From Nocardia sp. XZ_19_385 (GTDB lineage Bacteria > Actinomycetota > Actinomycetes > Mycobacteriales > Mycobacteriaceae): a stretch of DNA of 64,000 bases. The position numbers and the translations under genes are program-made. The notes beneath the pieces are model-generated. The model was not told where the DNA came from. It worked only from the letters and a program-made list of their open reading frames with translations, and did no database searches. Where the stretch lies: positions 992,001 to 1,056,000 of the forward strand of contig NZ_JACVEE010000003.1 in assembly GCF_015355755.1 (NCBI RefSeq). The letters are read 5' to 3'. Positions 8,003 through 16,990 of the stretch are shown here, piece after piece. Within the stretch, counting starts at the first letter, position 1, and every line of letters starts with the position of its first letter.

Positions 8003-8800
8003 ATGACTCTCGATCATGGTGACCCGGGCGATGCGCCGTCGATTCCGCAGCCGACCGGGCCGGTGGTGAATGCCACACGTCCCTCGGCGGCGGAGGAGGC
8101 GAGGACCGTTGCGGCGTCGGGGAATACGGCGACGCTGGCGAGTCTGAGCGAGGACGGAACGCCGTGGGCGTCGTTTGTGACCTATGGGCTGCTGGCGGGT
8201 CAGCCGGTGCTGTGTGTGTCCCGGATGGCCGAGCACGGACGGAATCTGGCGGCGGATCCGCGGGCGAGTATTTCGGTGGTGGCGCCGGATATGCCGTCGG
8301 ATCCGCTGGCGGGGACGCGGATCACGCTTGCGGGTGTGGTGGAGCGGCCGGAGGGTGCGGAGGCGGTTGCTGCGCGGGAGGCGCATCTGGCGGCGGTGCC
8401 GGCGGCGAAGTACTACATCGATTACAGCGATTTCTCGGTGTGGGTGTTGCGGGTGAATCGGGTTCGGTGGGTCGGCGGGTATGGGCGGATGGATTCGGCG
8501 TCGGCTGAGCAGTATGGGGCGGCTGCGCCGGATCCGGTGATTCCGGTGGCGGCGCGGGCGATCACGCATCTCAACGATGATCATGCCGATGCGTTGCTGT
8601 CGATGGCGCAGGTGCTCGGCGGCTACCCCGATGCCACAGAGGCCAGTTGTGAGCGCGCGGACCGCTACGGTCTCGACCTCCGCGTCGTCACGCCGCGTGG
8701 CATCGCCCGGACCCGTGTGGGGTACGCCGAGCCGATCGACGCCGTCGACGAACTCCGCGCCGCCACGGTCGAACTGGCGCGCCGGTCCAGGGAAGGCTGA
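8003..8800 (+). CDS. HugZ-like heme-utilisation / PNPOx-fold protein with DUF2470
   Basis: The 265-residue protein has an N-terminal split-barrel domain of the pyridoxamine 5'-phosphate oxidase fold (about residues 25-160; TLASLSEDGTPWASFVTYGL). A C-terminal DUF2470 domain follows (about 185-260; AITHLNDDHADALLSM). This pairing is typical of HugZ/HutZ-type proteins, which bind heme and degrade it to release iron. In actinobacteria the role is inferred from homology only. The window also carries a heme importer (hmuTUV) about 29 kb away. The start ATG lies within a longer frame whose upstream part overlaps the divergent gene. Confidence 0.8.
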   Translation: MTLDHGDPGDAPSIPQPTGPVVNATRPSAAEEARTVAASGNTATLASLSEDGTPWASFVTYGLLAGQPVLCVSRMAEHGRNLAADPRASISVVAPDMPSDPLAGTRITLAGVVERPEGAEAVAAREAHLAAVPAAKYYIDYSDFSVWVLRVNRVRWVGGYGRMDSASAEQYGAAAPDPVIPVAARAITHLNDDHADALLSMAQVLGGYPDATEASCERADRYGLDLRVVTPRGIARTRVGYAEPIDAVDELRAATVELARRSREG

Positions 8801-8871
8801 AGCCCTGTCGCATAATCGCGGCAATCTCTTGACGTGTGCAGGCGGTGGGTGGTTTGTTGAGTGTGTGGAGT

Positions 8872-8885
8872 TAGAACACGTTCCA
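8872..8885. promoter_or_regulatory. KstR-type operator before the LLM oxidoreductase
   Basis: TAGAACACGTTCCA matches every defined position of the KstR consensus TnnAACnnGTTnnA, known from mycobacterial and rhodococcal cholesterol-catabolism promoters. It lies 40 bases upstream of the start codon. A TTGACG hexamer at 8829-8834 may be the -35 element. Nine-base arms GGTGGGTGG/CCACCCACC (8844-8852 and 8902-8910) flank the site. Confidence 0.55.
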
Positions 8886-8924
8886 GTCGTGCTCTGACAG
8901 CCCACCCACCAGAGAGGCTGCACA

Positions 8925-9797
8925 TTGCGATTCACCTATGCCGAGGCGATGACGAACCCGGAGTACTACGTGCCGTTGGCGCAGGCGGCCGAGGCGGCCG
9001 GGTACTCCTCGATCACGGTGGCCGACAGCATCGCCTACCCGAAGGAGTCCGACGCCACTTATCCCTATACGCCGGACGGGAATCGGGAGTTCCTGGAGGA
9101 CAAGCCGTTCATCGAGGCGTTCGTGCTGTCGGCGGCGATTCTGGCGGCGACCAAGACGTTGCGGGTGACGCCGTTCGTGGTGAAGCTGCCGATCCGCCCG
9201 CCGGTGCTGGTGGCCAAGCAGGCGGCCTCGCTGGCGGCGTTGAGCGGTAACCGGTTCGGGTTCGGGGTGGGGATCAGCCCATGGCCGGATGACTTCGAGA
9301 TTTTGGATGTGCCGTTCGAGAAGCGGGGCGCGCGGATGGACGAGTGCATCGATATCGTGCGCGGGTTGTGTGCGGGCGGGTATTTCGAGTACCACGGGGA
9401 GTTCTACGATCTGCCCCCGATCAAGATCAGCCCGGTGCCTACCGAGCCGATCCCGATCCTGATCGGCGGCCACAGTGCTCCGGCTTTGCGCCGGGCCGCC
9501 CGCTGTGACGGTTGGATGCACGCCGGCGGTGACGGCGAGGAGTTGGACCGGCTGCTGGTCAAGCTGGACAAGCTGCGGGAGGAGCACGGGACCCGCAAGG
9601 ATTTCGAGGTGCACGTGATCTCGCTGGACGCGTACACGGTCGACGGGATCAAGCGGCTCGAGGACAAGGGCGTCACCGATGTCATCGTCGGCTTCCGCAG
9701 TCCCTACACCCGTGAGCACGACACCGAGCCGCTGGACACCAAGATCACGCATCTGTCCAAGTTCGCCGAACGGGTCATCGCGAAGGTCAACTCCTGA
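8925..9797 (+). CDS. LLM-class flavin/F420-dependent oxidoreductase
   Basis: The 290-residue protein is a luciferase-like TIM barrel. It has the usual opening (MRFTYAEAMTNPEYYVPLAQ), the SGNRFGFGVGISPWPDDFEIL segment around the cofactor pocket and the IPILIGGHSAPALRRAARCDGW segment near residue 185. Members reduce or oxidise diverse substrates with FMN or F420. The TTG start has AGAGAGG seven bases upstream. The perfect KstR-type motif in the promoter suggests a place in steroid or lipid catabolism, but no other sterol gene is adjacent. Direct measurement of cofactor and substrate would be needed. Confidence 0.85.
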   Translation: MRFTYAEAMTNPEYYVPLAQAAEAAGYSSITVADSIAYPKESDATYPYTPDGNREFLEDKPFIEAFVLSAAILAATKTLRVTPFVVKLPIRPPVLVAKQAASLAALSGNRFGFGVGISPWPDDFEILDVPFEKRGARMDECIDIVRGLCAGGYFEYHGEFYDLPPIKISPVPTEPIPILIGGHSAPALRRAARCDGWMHAGGDGEELDRLLVKLDKLREEHGTRKDFEVHVISLDAYTVDGIKRLEDKGVTDVIVGFRSPYTREHDTEPLDTKITHLSKFAERVIAKVNS

Positions 9798-9800
9798 GCC

Positions 9801-10571
9801 TCAGGGGTTGAGGGCGGCGCGGGTGGCCGCGTCGGCCGGGAAGAACGATTCGATGGCCAGTTCGGCGACCGTGACGTTCATGGGTGTGCCGAAGACGGTG
9901 GTCACGCTGAGGAAGGATAGGTCCTGGCCGTCGTGGCGCAGGCGCAGTGGGACCACCACCTGATCGGGTTCGGGGAGTACGAGTTCGGTCTCCCCGCCCG
10001 GGTATTCGCGGAGCTCGGTCAGCAGCTCGGCCAGTTCCGTGGAGCCGGTGACTTCGATCTGGCGGGTGAGGCGGGCCAGGACGTGGCCGCGCCATTCGGG
10101 CAGGTTCAGGATGCGTCCGGCCAGGCCGTCGGGGTGCAGGCTCAGCCGTAGCGCGTTCACCGGTGGTGTCAGCAGGTCCGGATCGATACCGGCGAGCAGC
10201 AGTGCTACTCCGGCGTTGGCGTCGACCATGTTCCAGGACTGGTCGATCGCCAGCGCGGGATACGGCTGATGGCCCTCCAGAATCTGGCCGACCGCCGCGC
10301 GCACGGGCGCCATCTCCGGGGTGTCGAGTGCGGGCTCGGCGAAGGCGGGGGCGTATCCCGCGGCCAGCAGCAGGCGGTTGCGTTCCCGCAGCGGGACCTG
10401 CAGGTGCTCGCACAGGTTGGCCAGCATGGCGCGGCTCGGGGTGGCGCGGCCGGTTTCGAGGAAACTCAGGTGCCGGGCGGAGGTTTCGGCCCGGCCGGCC
10501 AATTCGAGTTGGCTGAGCCGGCGTTCGAGTCGCCAGTGCCGGAGCAGGTCACCGGCTGTCAGGGTGCGCAC
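9801..10571 (-). CDS. XRE-family regulator with MmyB-like ligand-binding domain
   Basis: The 256-residue protein has an N-terminal helix-turn-helix of the Cro/C1 type (about residues 8-65; LSQLELAGRAETSARHLSFL). From about residue 100 it carries the MmyB-like domain (PYPALAIDQSWNMVDANAGV), whose family binds small ligands such as fatty acids or related molecules. This pairing is common in actinobacteria. It ends four bases from the stop of the convergent LLM oxidoreductase. A target promoter is not evident. Confidence 0.85.
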   Translation of the reverse strand: MRTLTAGDLLRHWRLERRLSQLELAGRAETSARHLSFLETGRATPSRAMLANLCEHLQVPLRERNRLLLAAGYAPAFAEPALDTPEMAPVRAAVGQILEGHQPYPALAIDQSWNMVDANAGVALLLAGIDPDLLTPPVNALRLSLHPDGLAGRILNLPEWRGHVLARLTRQIEVTGSTELAELLTELREYPGGETELVLPEPDQVVVPLRLRHDGQDLSFLSVTTVFGTPMNVTVAELAIESFFPADAATRAALNP

Positions 10572-10649
10572 GGTTGCACCCTACGAAGTTTCCGGTGGCA
10601 GGACCATTACCCGGGAGGTAATGGACATCGGTGTGGTGCTGCCTGGCCC

Positions 10650-11282
10650 TTACCTGATCGGTGCGGACTCGCTGACGGACGCGGTGAGTAGACCCGCGAG
10701 CATGTCGATGATCTCGTTCCACTGCTGGTCGTCGTCGGCGCGAACCCGGCCTGCTTCCACGGCCCGCTCGTGGTCGGCGAGCAGGGCGAACAGTGTGATC
10801 GACAGGGCGCGTAGGCGGCGTACCCGCAGGCGCGGCGGGAGGGCGGTGAGTTCGTGGTCGAGCCGTCGCATGATGAGGCGTACCGAGGTGCGGCGGTCGC
10901 TGCCGAGATTGGCGGCGTCGGTGACTGCGGCGTGGCCTTGGATCTGTTCGAGGAATCGGGCGTAGTGGCTGACTCCGTGCTGGGCGGTGAGTTCGAGCAT
11001 CGGGATGACCAGGGCCTGCACCAGGGTGTGCACGGTCTCCGGGTGGTCGGACATCGACTGTTCGGCCAGTAGTTCCAGTCGGCGTATTTCCAGTGCCGCC
11101 AAGCGGTATTCGACGATCGCTTCGATGAGGCCGTCGCGGGAGCCGAAGTGGTACTGGATGACCGAGTTGTTGCGCTGTGCTGCCGCGAGGACGATGTCGC
11201 GTTGCGGGACGCCCTGTCCGCGTTCGGCGATCAGGCGTTCCGCCGCGACGATGATCCGCTCGCGCACCGATGTCACTTCCAC
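10650..11282 (-). CDS. TetR-family transcriptional regulator
   Basis: The 210-residue protein opens with a TetR DNA-binding domain: RERIIVAAERLIAERGQGVP, then RDIVLAAAQRNNSVIQYHFG as the helix-turn-helix. A helical ligand-binding domain follows with an EQIQGHAAV segment. The start is GTG 11282 or the GTG at 11276; a much longer frame reaching 12011 reads antisense through the SDR gene and is not credible. It is divergent from an SDR-DHDPR-like operon and probably represses it. Confidence 0.85.
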   Translation of the reverse strand: MEVTSVRERIIVAAERLIAERGQGVPQRDIVLAAAQRNNSVIQYHFGSRDGLIEAIVEYRLAALEIRRLELLAEQSMSDHPETVHTLVQALVIPMLELTAQHGVSHYARFLEQIQGHAAVTDAANLGSDRRTSVRLIMRRLDHELTALPPRLRVRRLRALSITLFALLADHERAVEAGRVRADDDQQWNEIIDMLAGLLTASVSESAPIR

Positions 11283-11325
11283 GTGTGCACAGTAGCCGCC
11301 GAACGGAACATTGAAGAAGTCTCTC

Positions 11326-11354
11326 TTGACAGTTAAGTAATAGTTCTTAAGACT
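11326..11354 (+). promoter_or_regulatory. Promoter and imperfect operator before the SDR operon
   Basis: TTGACA at 11326-11331 is followed by TAAGAC(T) about 16 bases later, a plausible -35/-10 pair. The sequence between and around them is a broken inverted repeat, CAGTTAAG ... CTTAAGACTG (11330-11355), which would let the divergent TetR protein block the promoter. The interval lies between the two genes' starts. Confidence 0.4.
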
Positions 11355-11405
11355 GCGTGTGACCGTCGTCATGACCGTTGGCGATGTGGGAGAGGACCTT
11401 TCGGC

Positions 11406-12194
11406 ATGATCCTGGACGCATTTCGACTCGACGGCCGGGTTGCCGTCGTCACCGGCGCGGGCCGCGGCATCGGCGCCGCCACCGCGCTGGCCCTCGCCGA
11501 AGCCGGGGCCGATGTCGCCATCGCCGCCCGCACGGCGGAGCAGTTGGAGGAGGTCGCGGGCAAGATCCGCGCTCTGGGCCGGCGCGCCCTCACCGTGCCC
11601 TGCGATCTGTCCGATCTGGACGCGGTGCGCACCTTCGCCGACCGCGCGGCCGACGAGCTGGGCCGCATCGACATCGTGGTCAACAATGTGGGCGGCACCA
11701 TGCCCAACACCTTCCTCACCACGACCCCCGACTTCCTGGAGCAGGCGTTCCGCTTCAATGTCTCCACCGCGCACGCGCTGACCCAGGCCGCGGTGCCGCA
11801 TATCCTCGCCGCGGGCGGCGGCTCGGTAGTGAATGTCTCGTCGGTGATGGGCCGCACGGCCGGGCGCGGTTTCCTCGCCTACGGCACCGCCAAGGCCGCG
11901 CTCGCGCATTGGACGCGCCTGGCCGCCACCGATCTGTCGCCGAAGGTCCGGGTCAACGCCATCGCGGTGGGCTCGGTGCTCACCTCCGCGCTGGAAGTCG
12001 TTGCGCAGCAACCAGAAATCAAGAGCCAGATGGAGCAGGCCACCCCGCTGGGCCGGCTCGGGCAGCCGTGGGAGATCGCCGCCGGCATCGTGTACCTGTG
12101 CTCCCCCGCGGGCGCCTACATCACCGGCAAGATCCTCGAAATCGACGGCGGCATCGAGGCGCCCAACCTCGACCTGCCCATCCCGGATCTGTGA
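11406..12194 (+). CDS. Short-chain dehydrogenase/reductase (SDR)
   Basis: The 262-residue protein is a classical SDR. The nucleotide-binding motif TGAGRGIG lies at residues 16-23, NNVG at 93-96, the catalytic serine at 145/146 and the YxxxK pair at Tyr159/Lys163. The C-terminal [11 protein letters not shown] is also typical. The reaction is NAD(P)-dependent oxidation or reduction of a hydroxyl/keto group; the substrate is not evident. It is the first gene of a two-gene unit with the DHDPR-like gene 28 bases downstream, under a divergent TetR regulator. Confidence 0.9.
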   Translation: MILDAFRLDGRVAVVTGAGRGIGAATALALAEAGADVAIAARTAEQLEEVAGKIRALGRRALTVPCDLSDLDAVRTFADRAADELGRIDIVVNNVGGTMPNTFLTTTPDFLEQAFRFNVSTAHALTQAAVPHILAAGGGSVVNVSSVMGRTAGRGFLAYGTAKAALAHWTRLAATDLSPKVRVNAIAVGSVLTSALEVVAQQPEIKSQMEQATPLGRLGQPWEIAAGIVYLCSPAGAYITGKILEIDGGIEAPNLDLPIPDL

Positions 12195-12222
12195 TCATCG
12201 CGCAAGCATCAGGAGCGTTCTC

Positions 12223-13287
12223 ATGAAATATCGTGTCGTCCAGTGGAGTACCGGCAATGTCGGGCATTACGCGCTGCGCTCCATCCTCGCCCGGCCCGAA
12301 CTCGAGCTGGTCGGCGTCTGGGTGTCCGGGCCCGAGAAGGTGGGCAAGGACGCCGGTGAGCTCGCCGGGCTCGATCGCGAAATCGGTGTCACCGCAACCA
12401 ATGACGCTCAGGCCCTGCTCGATTTGCGGCCCGACTGCATCGTCTACACCGCCATGGCCGACGACCGGCTCCTGGAAGCCGTCGAAGACCTGAAGTCCTT
12501 CCTGCGGGCGGGCATCAACGTCGTCTCCAGCAGTCCGGTGTTTCTCCAGTTCCCCTACGGCACCCTCCCCGATGACGCCATCGAACCCATCGTCGAGGCC
12601 GCACGCGAGGGCGGAGCCTCGCTGTGGGTCAACGGCATCGATCCCGGCTGGGCCAACGACTGGCTGCCGCTGCTGCTGTCCAGCGGAGCCCAGCGCATCG
12701 ACGCGCTCGTCTGCTCGGAGATCATGGACTACTCCACCTACGACAATCCGAAGGTCCTGTTCGACATCATGGGGTTCGGCGGAGCGCTCGAGGAACTGCC
12801 GCTGCTGCTGCAACCGGGAGTGCTGACCCTCGCCTGGGGCAGCGTCGTCCGTCAGCTCGCCGCTGCTCTCGATGTCGAACTCGACGCCGTCACACAGGAT
12901 TTCGAACGACTTCCGGCCACCGAGGAGCTCACTGTGTGCGGTCGCACCGTCGCCGCGGGTACGGCGGCGGCGCTGCGGTTCCAGATCACCGGGCGGCGGG
13001 GTGATCGCTCGTTGATCACTTTGGAGCATGTCACCCGGCTGCACCCCGACCTCGCCCCCGAGTGGCCGCAACCGGCGGGTAAAGGCTGCTACCGGGTCGA
13101 GATCAAAGGCAGCCCCGACTATCTGCTCGACCTGCAACTCTATGCCGATGGTGACCATGCCGAGGCCGGAGTCATCGGCACTGCCGCGCGCCTTGTGAGC
13201 GCCGTCGCGGCGGTGGTGCAAGCGCGCTCCGGACTGCTCACGGCCACCGATCTGCCGCTGACCACTGGTCGTGGTCTGTTCTCCTAA
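12223..13287 (+). CDS. Dihydrodipicolinate-reductase-like NAD(P)-dependent dehydrogenase
   Basis: The 354-residue protein begins with a Rossmann fold (VVQWSTGNVGHYALRSIL, residues 5-22). It belongs to the actinobacterial group related to dihydrodipicolinate reductase and 2,4-diaminopentanoate dehydrogenase. These proteins are long relatives of DapB that act on uncharacterised substrates. A central NGIDPGWANDWLPLLL motif is conserved in the group. AGGAG lies 7 bases before the ATG. It is probably co-transcribed with the SDR; the TetR/SDR/DHDPR arrangement suggests a small catabolic module, possibly for lipid-like substrates. Confidence 0.8.
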   Translation: MKYRVVQWSTGNVGHYALRSILARPELELVGVWVSGPEKVGKDAGELAGLDREIGVTATNDAQALLDLRPDCIVYTAMADDRLLEAVEDLKSFLRAGINVVSSSPVFLQFPYGTLPDDAIEPIVEAAREGGASLWVNGIDPGWANDWLPLLLSSGAQRIDALVCSEIMDYSTYDNPKVLFDIMGFGGALEELPLLLQPGVLTLAWGSVVRQLAAALDVELDAVTQDFERLPATEELTVCGRTVAAGTAAALRFQITGRRGDRSLITLEHVTRLHPDLAPEWPQPAGKGCYRVEIKGSPDYLLDLQLYADGDHAEAGVIGTAARLVSAVAAVVQARSGLLTATDLPLTTGRGLFS

Positions 13288-13308
13288 GACGCTGATGGCG
13301 GCCCCCGG

Positions 13309-13653
13309 TCAGATCTGAGCGTCTTGGCCGGTCGCCGCCGCCGGCGCCCGCCCCTGTCCCCCTCGACTCGATTGGGCGGCAGGCAGTTTGCCCGGCTGGT
13401 CGGGGTCGGCCAGGAAGTGTGTCAGCGCGTAGACCACCACGCGGTAGGTGAGGACAGCCGGAACTACAACCAGCAGCACGAAACGCAGCGTCAGCAGTGC
13501 GAGGGTGACGGTCAGGTAGACCGGGCTCACGCCGTCGGGTGAGCCGAACCCGTGTCGCGCCGACAGGGCCGCCGCGATCGGATGCAGTGCGAGGTACAAG
13601 GCGAGCGGAATCAAGGGCAGGCGGAGCAGCCGCCAGGCGGTACGCGGTTTCAT
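13309..13653 (-). CDS. Small membrane protein, two helices
   Basis: The 114-residue product has two hydrophobic segments (LLRLPLIPLALYLALHPI and LTVTLALLTLRFVLLVVVPAVLTY) and a hydrophilic C-terminal tail. Its start overlaps the stop of the upstream gene by four bases (ATGA), so the two are translationally coupled. The tail (KLPAAQSSRG) is encoded by a 38-bp stretch that recurs at 6455-6492. No family was recognised. Confidence 0.65.
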   Translation of the reverse strand: MKPRTAWRLLRLPLIPLALYLALHPIAAALSARHGFGSPDGVSPVYLTVTLALLTLRFVLLVVVPAVLTYRVVVYALTHFLADPDQPGKLPAAQSSRGGQGRAPAAATGQDAQI

Positions 13654-14954
13654 CGCGCCAGTTCCGGTCCGGAGGTGAGGAAGGCGAGCAGCAGGGCGTT
13701 GCCGATCACCCCGCCGGTGGCGAAACGCAGTCGGGTGCCTTCGCGCAGTGGCAGGCCGAACAGGTCGGTGGTGCGGTACAGGCGGGTGAAGACCTCACGG
13801 TGCCCGAAGGCGCGCGCCGGGGCGAGAGCGAAACCGGTCGCCGAGACCGAGACACCGGCCAGTACCGGGCCGCTGTCCATGTCGCCGGGGCCGTCGTAGC
13901 CCTCGCCGTATTCGTGGATGCCGCTGAAGCCCAGAACGCGGCGCTCCTGGCGGAACAGGGCGCTCGCCAGTTCCTCGGCGAGCGCGCGGTCGGCGAAGCC
14001 GGTGAAGTAGGCCGCCAGTCCGGTGCCCGAGGCGCGAGGGGCGTCGTGCGGGCGTCCGTCGACGGCCATGCGCTGGATGACCAGTCCGGTGGGGCGATCG
14101 ATTTGTGTCGTGCGGACCTGGCGTGCCCAGTGGGTGAGGACCGCGGTGTGGTCGGTGCCGGTCACACGGCCGTGGACCGCGATCGCAGCGGCGACCGCTG
14201 CCACGTCCGTCGGATAGGCCTCACCGGGAAAGGTGTCGAGCAGACCGGTCGGTGCGGCGAGCAGGCGCCGCGCGTAGGCGGCGATCAGAGTGTCGTGCTG
14301 GACGGCGAGATCGGGCGGAAAGGCCGGATCGAGCAGGCGCGCCATCCCGAGTGCGAGAGCGGGATAGGAGAGGTAGGCATGCCCGTTCGGGCTGTCGGGT
14401 ACCGCCAAGCCGTCCTCGCCGTGCCACGCCGAGGTGAACTCCGCGCGCATGGCGGGCAGCAGACTCTTCGCTGCCGCGCGAGTCACGATGGGGGCGTATC
14501 GCTCTCGCCATTCCGGGTACGCGAGACTCACTTGCGCCAGGCCCAGCGCCGTCATCTGGTGTTCGAGCAACCCCCACATGCCGGTGAGCCCCGCCGAGCC
14601 TGCGGCGCGCCGGCGATCGTCCTCGGCTTCGAACGCCACCAGTTCCTCGGCGAGGGCCTGCACCCGCGCCGGATCCCCGCGAAACCATGCGTCCGCATCA
14701 CGGCCGCACCACCAGTTCGGCACCAGACCCGCGACCAGGGCCGCCACCACGAGGCCGATCCCGATCGCCAGCCGTCGGCGCAACCTGGTGTTCGATACAC
14801 CCGCCGCGCGGGCGGTACCGCGATCGGCGGGCACACCGGGCTCGCCGGGGCTCGTGGCATCGGGGCCGACGGCGACAGCCCCACGCGAGTTCGCCTCGAC
14901 GGCTGCCGAACCAGCATGCATGGCAGATTCTGCCGAACCCGAACCTTCATCCAT
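13650..14954 (-). CDS. Membrane-anchored protein with predicted alpha-toroid domain
   Basis: The 434-residue protein has a polar 60-residue N-terminal tail, one membrane helix (RLAIGIGLVVAALVAGLVPN) and then a large helical extracytoplasmic domain. Repeated segments such as YLSYPALALGMARLL, AAYARRLLAAP and LTGMWGLLEHQM suggest an alpha/alpha toroid. Something similar to the linalool dehydratase/isomerase fold is possible, but I cannot confirm it. It is coupled to the small membrane protein downstream (four-base overlap). Its promoter region (14955-15250) is shared with the divergent pyruvate oxidase gene. Confidence 0.65.
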   Translation of the reverse strand: MDEGSGSAESAMHAGSAAVEANSRGAVAVGPDATSPGEPGVPADRGTARAAGVSNTRLRRRLAIGIGLVVAALVAGLVPNWWCGRDADAWFRGDPARVQALAEELVAFEAEDDRRRAAGSAGLTGMWGLLEHQMTALGLAQVSLAYPEWRERYAPIVTRAAAKSLLPAMRAEFTSAWHGEDGLAVPDSPNGHAYLSYPALALGMARLLDPAFPPDLAVQHDTLIAAYARRLLAAPTGLLDTFPGEAYPTDVAAVAAAIAVHGRVTGTDHTAVLTHWARQVRTTQIDRPTGLVIQRMAVDGRPHDAPRASGTGLAAYFTGFADRALAEELASALFRQERRVLGFSGIHEYGEGYDGPGDMDSGPVLAGVSVSATGFALAPARAFGHREVFTRLYRTTDLFGLPLREGTRLRFATGGVIGNALLLAFLTSGPELAR

Positions 14955-15250
14955 GCCTCACCCTACATATGCAGAATGCTCAACTTGCCTGCACGCCAGC
15001 AACATTCACAGACAGCGCACACGATGCACACAACTCGGACGTCATACACGCGACTGATGGGCGACGATCAGAGTCGGTCCGGCGCTGTGGCCGATGGTGC
15101 CGCGGCGTCGACAGCGGCTCCCCCGCATGGGCCAGTCCCCGATCTGCGCGAATCGCCCGGCCGACGGGTTGACCTGCACGGTCACAGGTGTCCGAGTCCT
15201 ACCCTGATGCCGGTCCCGTCCAGCAGTTTTCCAGCGAAAGCAGGTAGACC

Positions 15251-16984
15251 ATGGCGACACTGGCCGACATGCTCGTGCGCGATCTGGTCGCGCTCGGGGT
15301 CACCCGTATCTACGGGATCGTGGGCGACAGTCTCAATCCGGTGGTGGACGCGGTGCGCCGCACCGAGGGCATCGACTGGATCCATGTCCGGCACGAGGAG
15401 GCGGCGGCGTTCGCGGCGGCGGCCGAGGCGCAGTTGACCGGGCGGCTGGCAGTGTGTGCGGGGAGTTGCGGGCCGGGCAACCTGCATCTGATCAATGGGC
15501 TCTACGACGCGCACCGGACGGGTGCGCCGGTGCTGGCGATCGCCTCGCACCTGCCGCTGACCCAGATCGGTACGGGCTTCTTCCAGGAGACCCATCCCGA
15601 GAAGCTGTTCGACGAATGCAGTCATTACAGCGAACTCGTCTCCGCGCCCGAGCAGCTACCGCGACTGCTGCGCATCGCCGTGCAGACCGCGCTCGGCGCG
15701 GGCGGGGTTTCGGTGCTGACCATTCCCGGTGATGTCAGCTCGCAGAAGGCGCCCGCGCAGCGATCGCAGGGCACCGCGCCGGCGCAGCGTTCGCCGGTGG
15801 TGCCGACCGCCGACCGGATCGACGAGCTGGCCCGGATGCTCGAGGGCGCCGAGAAGGTCATGCTGTTCTGCGGTGACGGTGTGCGCGAGGCGCATGCCGA
15901 GGTGATGGCGCTGGCCGCGGCGCTCGGGGCGCCGGTGGGTCACAGCCTGCGTGGCAAGCAGTGGATCCAGTACGACAATCCGTTCGATGTCGGCATGAGC
16001 GGGCTGCTCGGTTACGGCGCCTGCTATGAGGCGATGCACGAAGCGGACTGTGTTGTGCTGCTGGGCACCGACTTTCCCTACGACACCTTCCTGCCCCAGC
16101 AGAACACGGTGCAGATCGACCACGACCTGACCCGCTTCGCCCGGCGCACCCCGCTGGAGCTGGCAGTGCACGGCGACGTACGTGAGACTCTGGCGCTGCT
16201 GCTCGCACGACTGCGTCCACGCACGGATCGCGCCTTCCTGGACCGGATGCTGCGCCAGCACGCCAAACTGCTGGACAAGGTCGTCGAGGCCTACACCACC
16301 GACATCGCCGACCGCACCCCCATCCACCCGGAATACGCTGCCGCCCTGCTGGATTCGCACGCCACCGATGACGCCGTGTTCACCGTCGACACCGGGATGG
16401 GCAATGTCTGGGCCGCCCGCTATCTCACCCCCAACGGCCGCCGCCGGGTGATCGGCTCGTTCCTGCACGGCTCCATGGCCAACGCGCTGCCGCACGCGAT
16501 CGGCGCGCAACTCGCCTACCCGGACCGTCAGGTGGTCGCGATCTGCGGGGACGGCGGCCTGAGCATGCTGCTCGGAGAACTGCTGACCTTGCGCACCTAC
16601 GACATCCCGGTCAAGGTCGTCGTGTTCAACAACGCCAGCCTCGGCATGGTGAAACTGGAGATGATGGTCGAGGGCTACCCGTCCTTCGGCACCGACCACC
16701 CCACCGTCGACTTCACCGCGATCGCTCGCGCCTGCGGCCTGCCCGCGGTCCGGGTGGATCAGCCCAGCGGCATCGCCGAAGGTTTACGGGTCACCTTCGC
16801 CACCCCTGGTCCCGCCGTTCTGGAATTGGTCACCGACCCGAACGCGCTGTCGATCCCGCCCAAGATCACCGGCGAGATGCTGCGCGGCTTCGCCCTCAGT
16901 GCGGGTCGCACCGTCCTGGGCGGTGGTGTCGGCACGATGGTCGAGCTGGCCCGCGGCAATCTGCGCAACATTCCGCGGCCCTGA
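15251..16984 (+). CDS. poxB: Pyruvate:quinone oxidoreductase / pyruvate oxidase, ThDP-dependent
   Basis: The 577-residue protein has the three domains of ThDP enzymes. The catalytic Glu is in HVRHEEAAAFAAAAEA (residues 46-60), the glycine-rich GPGNLHLINGLYDA follows, and the ThDP/Mg motif starts with GDGG at 433-436 and ends VVFNNASLGMVKLEMM. The last of these is characteristic of PoxB-type enzymes rather than acetolactate synthases. PoxB decarboxylates pyruvate to acetate and passes electrons to quinone at the membrane. The C-terminal tail is about as long as in PoxB. It stands alone, ending 6 bases from the convergent efeB. Confidence 0.88.
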   Translation: MATLADMLVRDLVALGVTRIYGIVGDSLNPVVDAVRRTEGIDWIHVRHEEAAAFAAAAEAQLTGRLAVCAGSCGPGNLHLINGLYDAHRTGAPVLAIASHLPLTQIGTGFFQETHPEKLFDECSHYSELVSAPEQLPRLLRIAVQTALGAGGVSVLTIPGDVSSQKAPAQRSQGTAPAQRSPVVPTADRIDELARMLEGAEKVMLFCGDGVREAHAEVMALAAALGAPVGHSLRGKQWIQYDNPFDVGMSGLLGYGACYEAMHEADCVVLLGTDFPYDTFLPQQNTVQIDHDLTRFARRTPLELAVHGDVRETLALLLARLRPRTDRAFLDRMLRQHAKLLDKVVEAYTTDIADRTPIHPEYAAALLDSHATDDAVFTVDTGMGNVWAARYLTPNGRRRVIGSFLHGSMANALPHAIGAQLAYPDRQVVAICGDGGLSMLLGELLTLRTYDIPVKVVVFNNASLGMVKLEMMVEGYPSFGTDHPTVDFTAIARACGLPAVRVDQPSGIAEGLRVTFATPGPAVLELVTDPNALSIPPKITGEMLRGFALSAGRTVLGGGVGTMVELARGNLRNIPRP

Positions 16985-16990
16985 CAGGGC

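Noticed and set aside
8844..8910. Nine-base arms GGTGGGTGG/CCACCCACC as a terminator before the LLM gene
   Set aside because: The loop of 49 bases contains the promoter and KstR-type site, so a terminator makes no sense; chance is likely in G/C-rich DNA.
11283..12011. Long N-terminal extension of the TetR regulator
   Set aside because: It reads antisense through the SDR gene and has unnatural composition; the TetR domain starts at a GTG near 11282.
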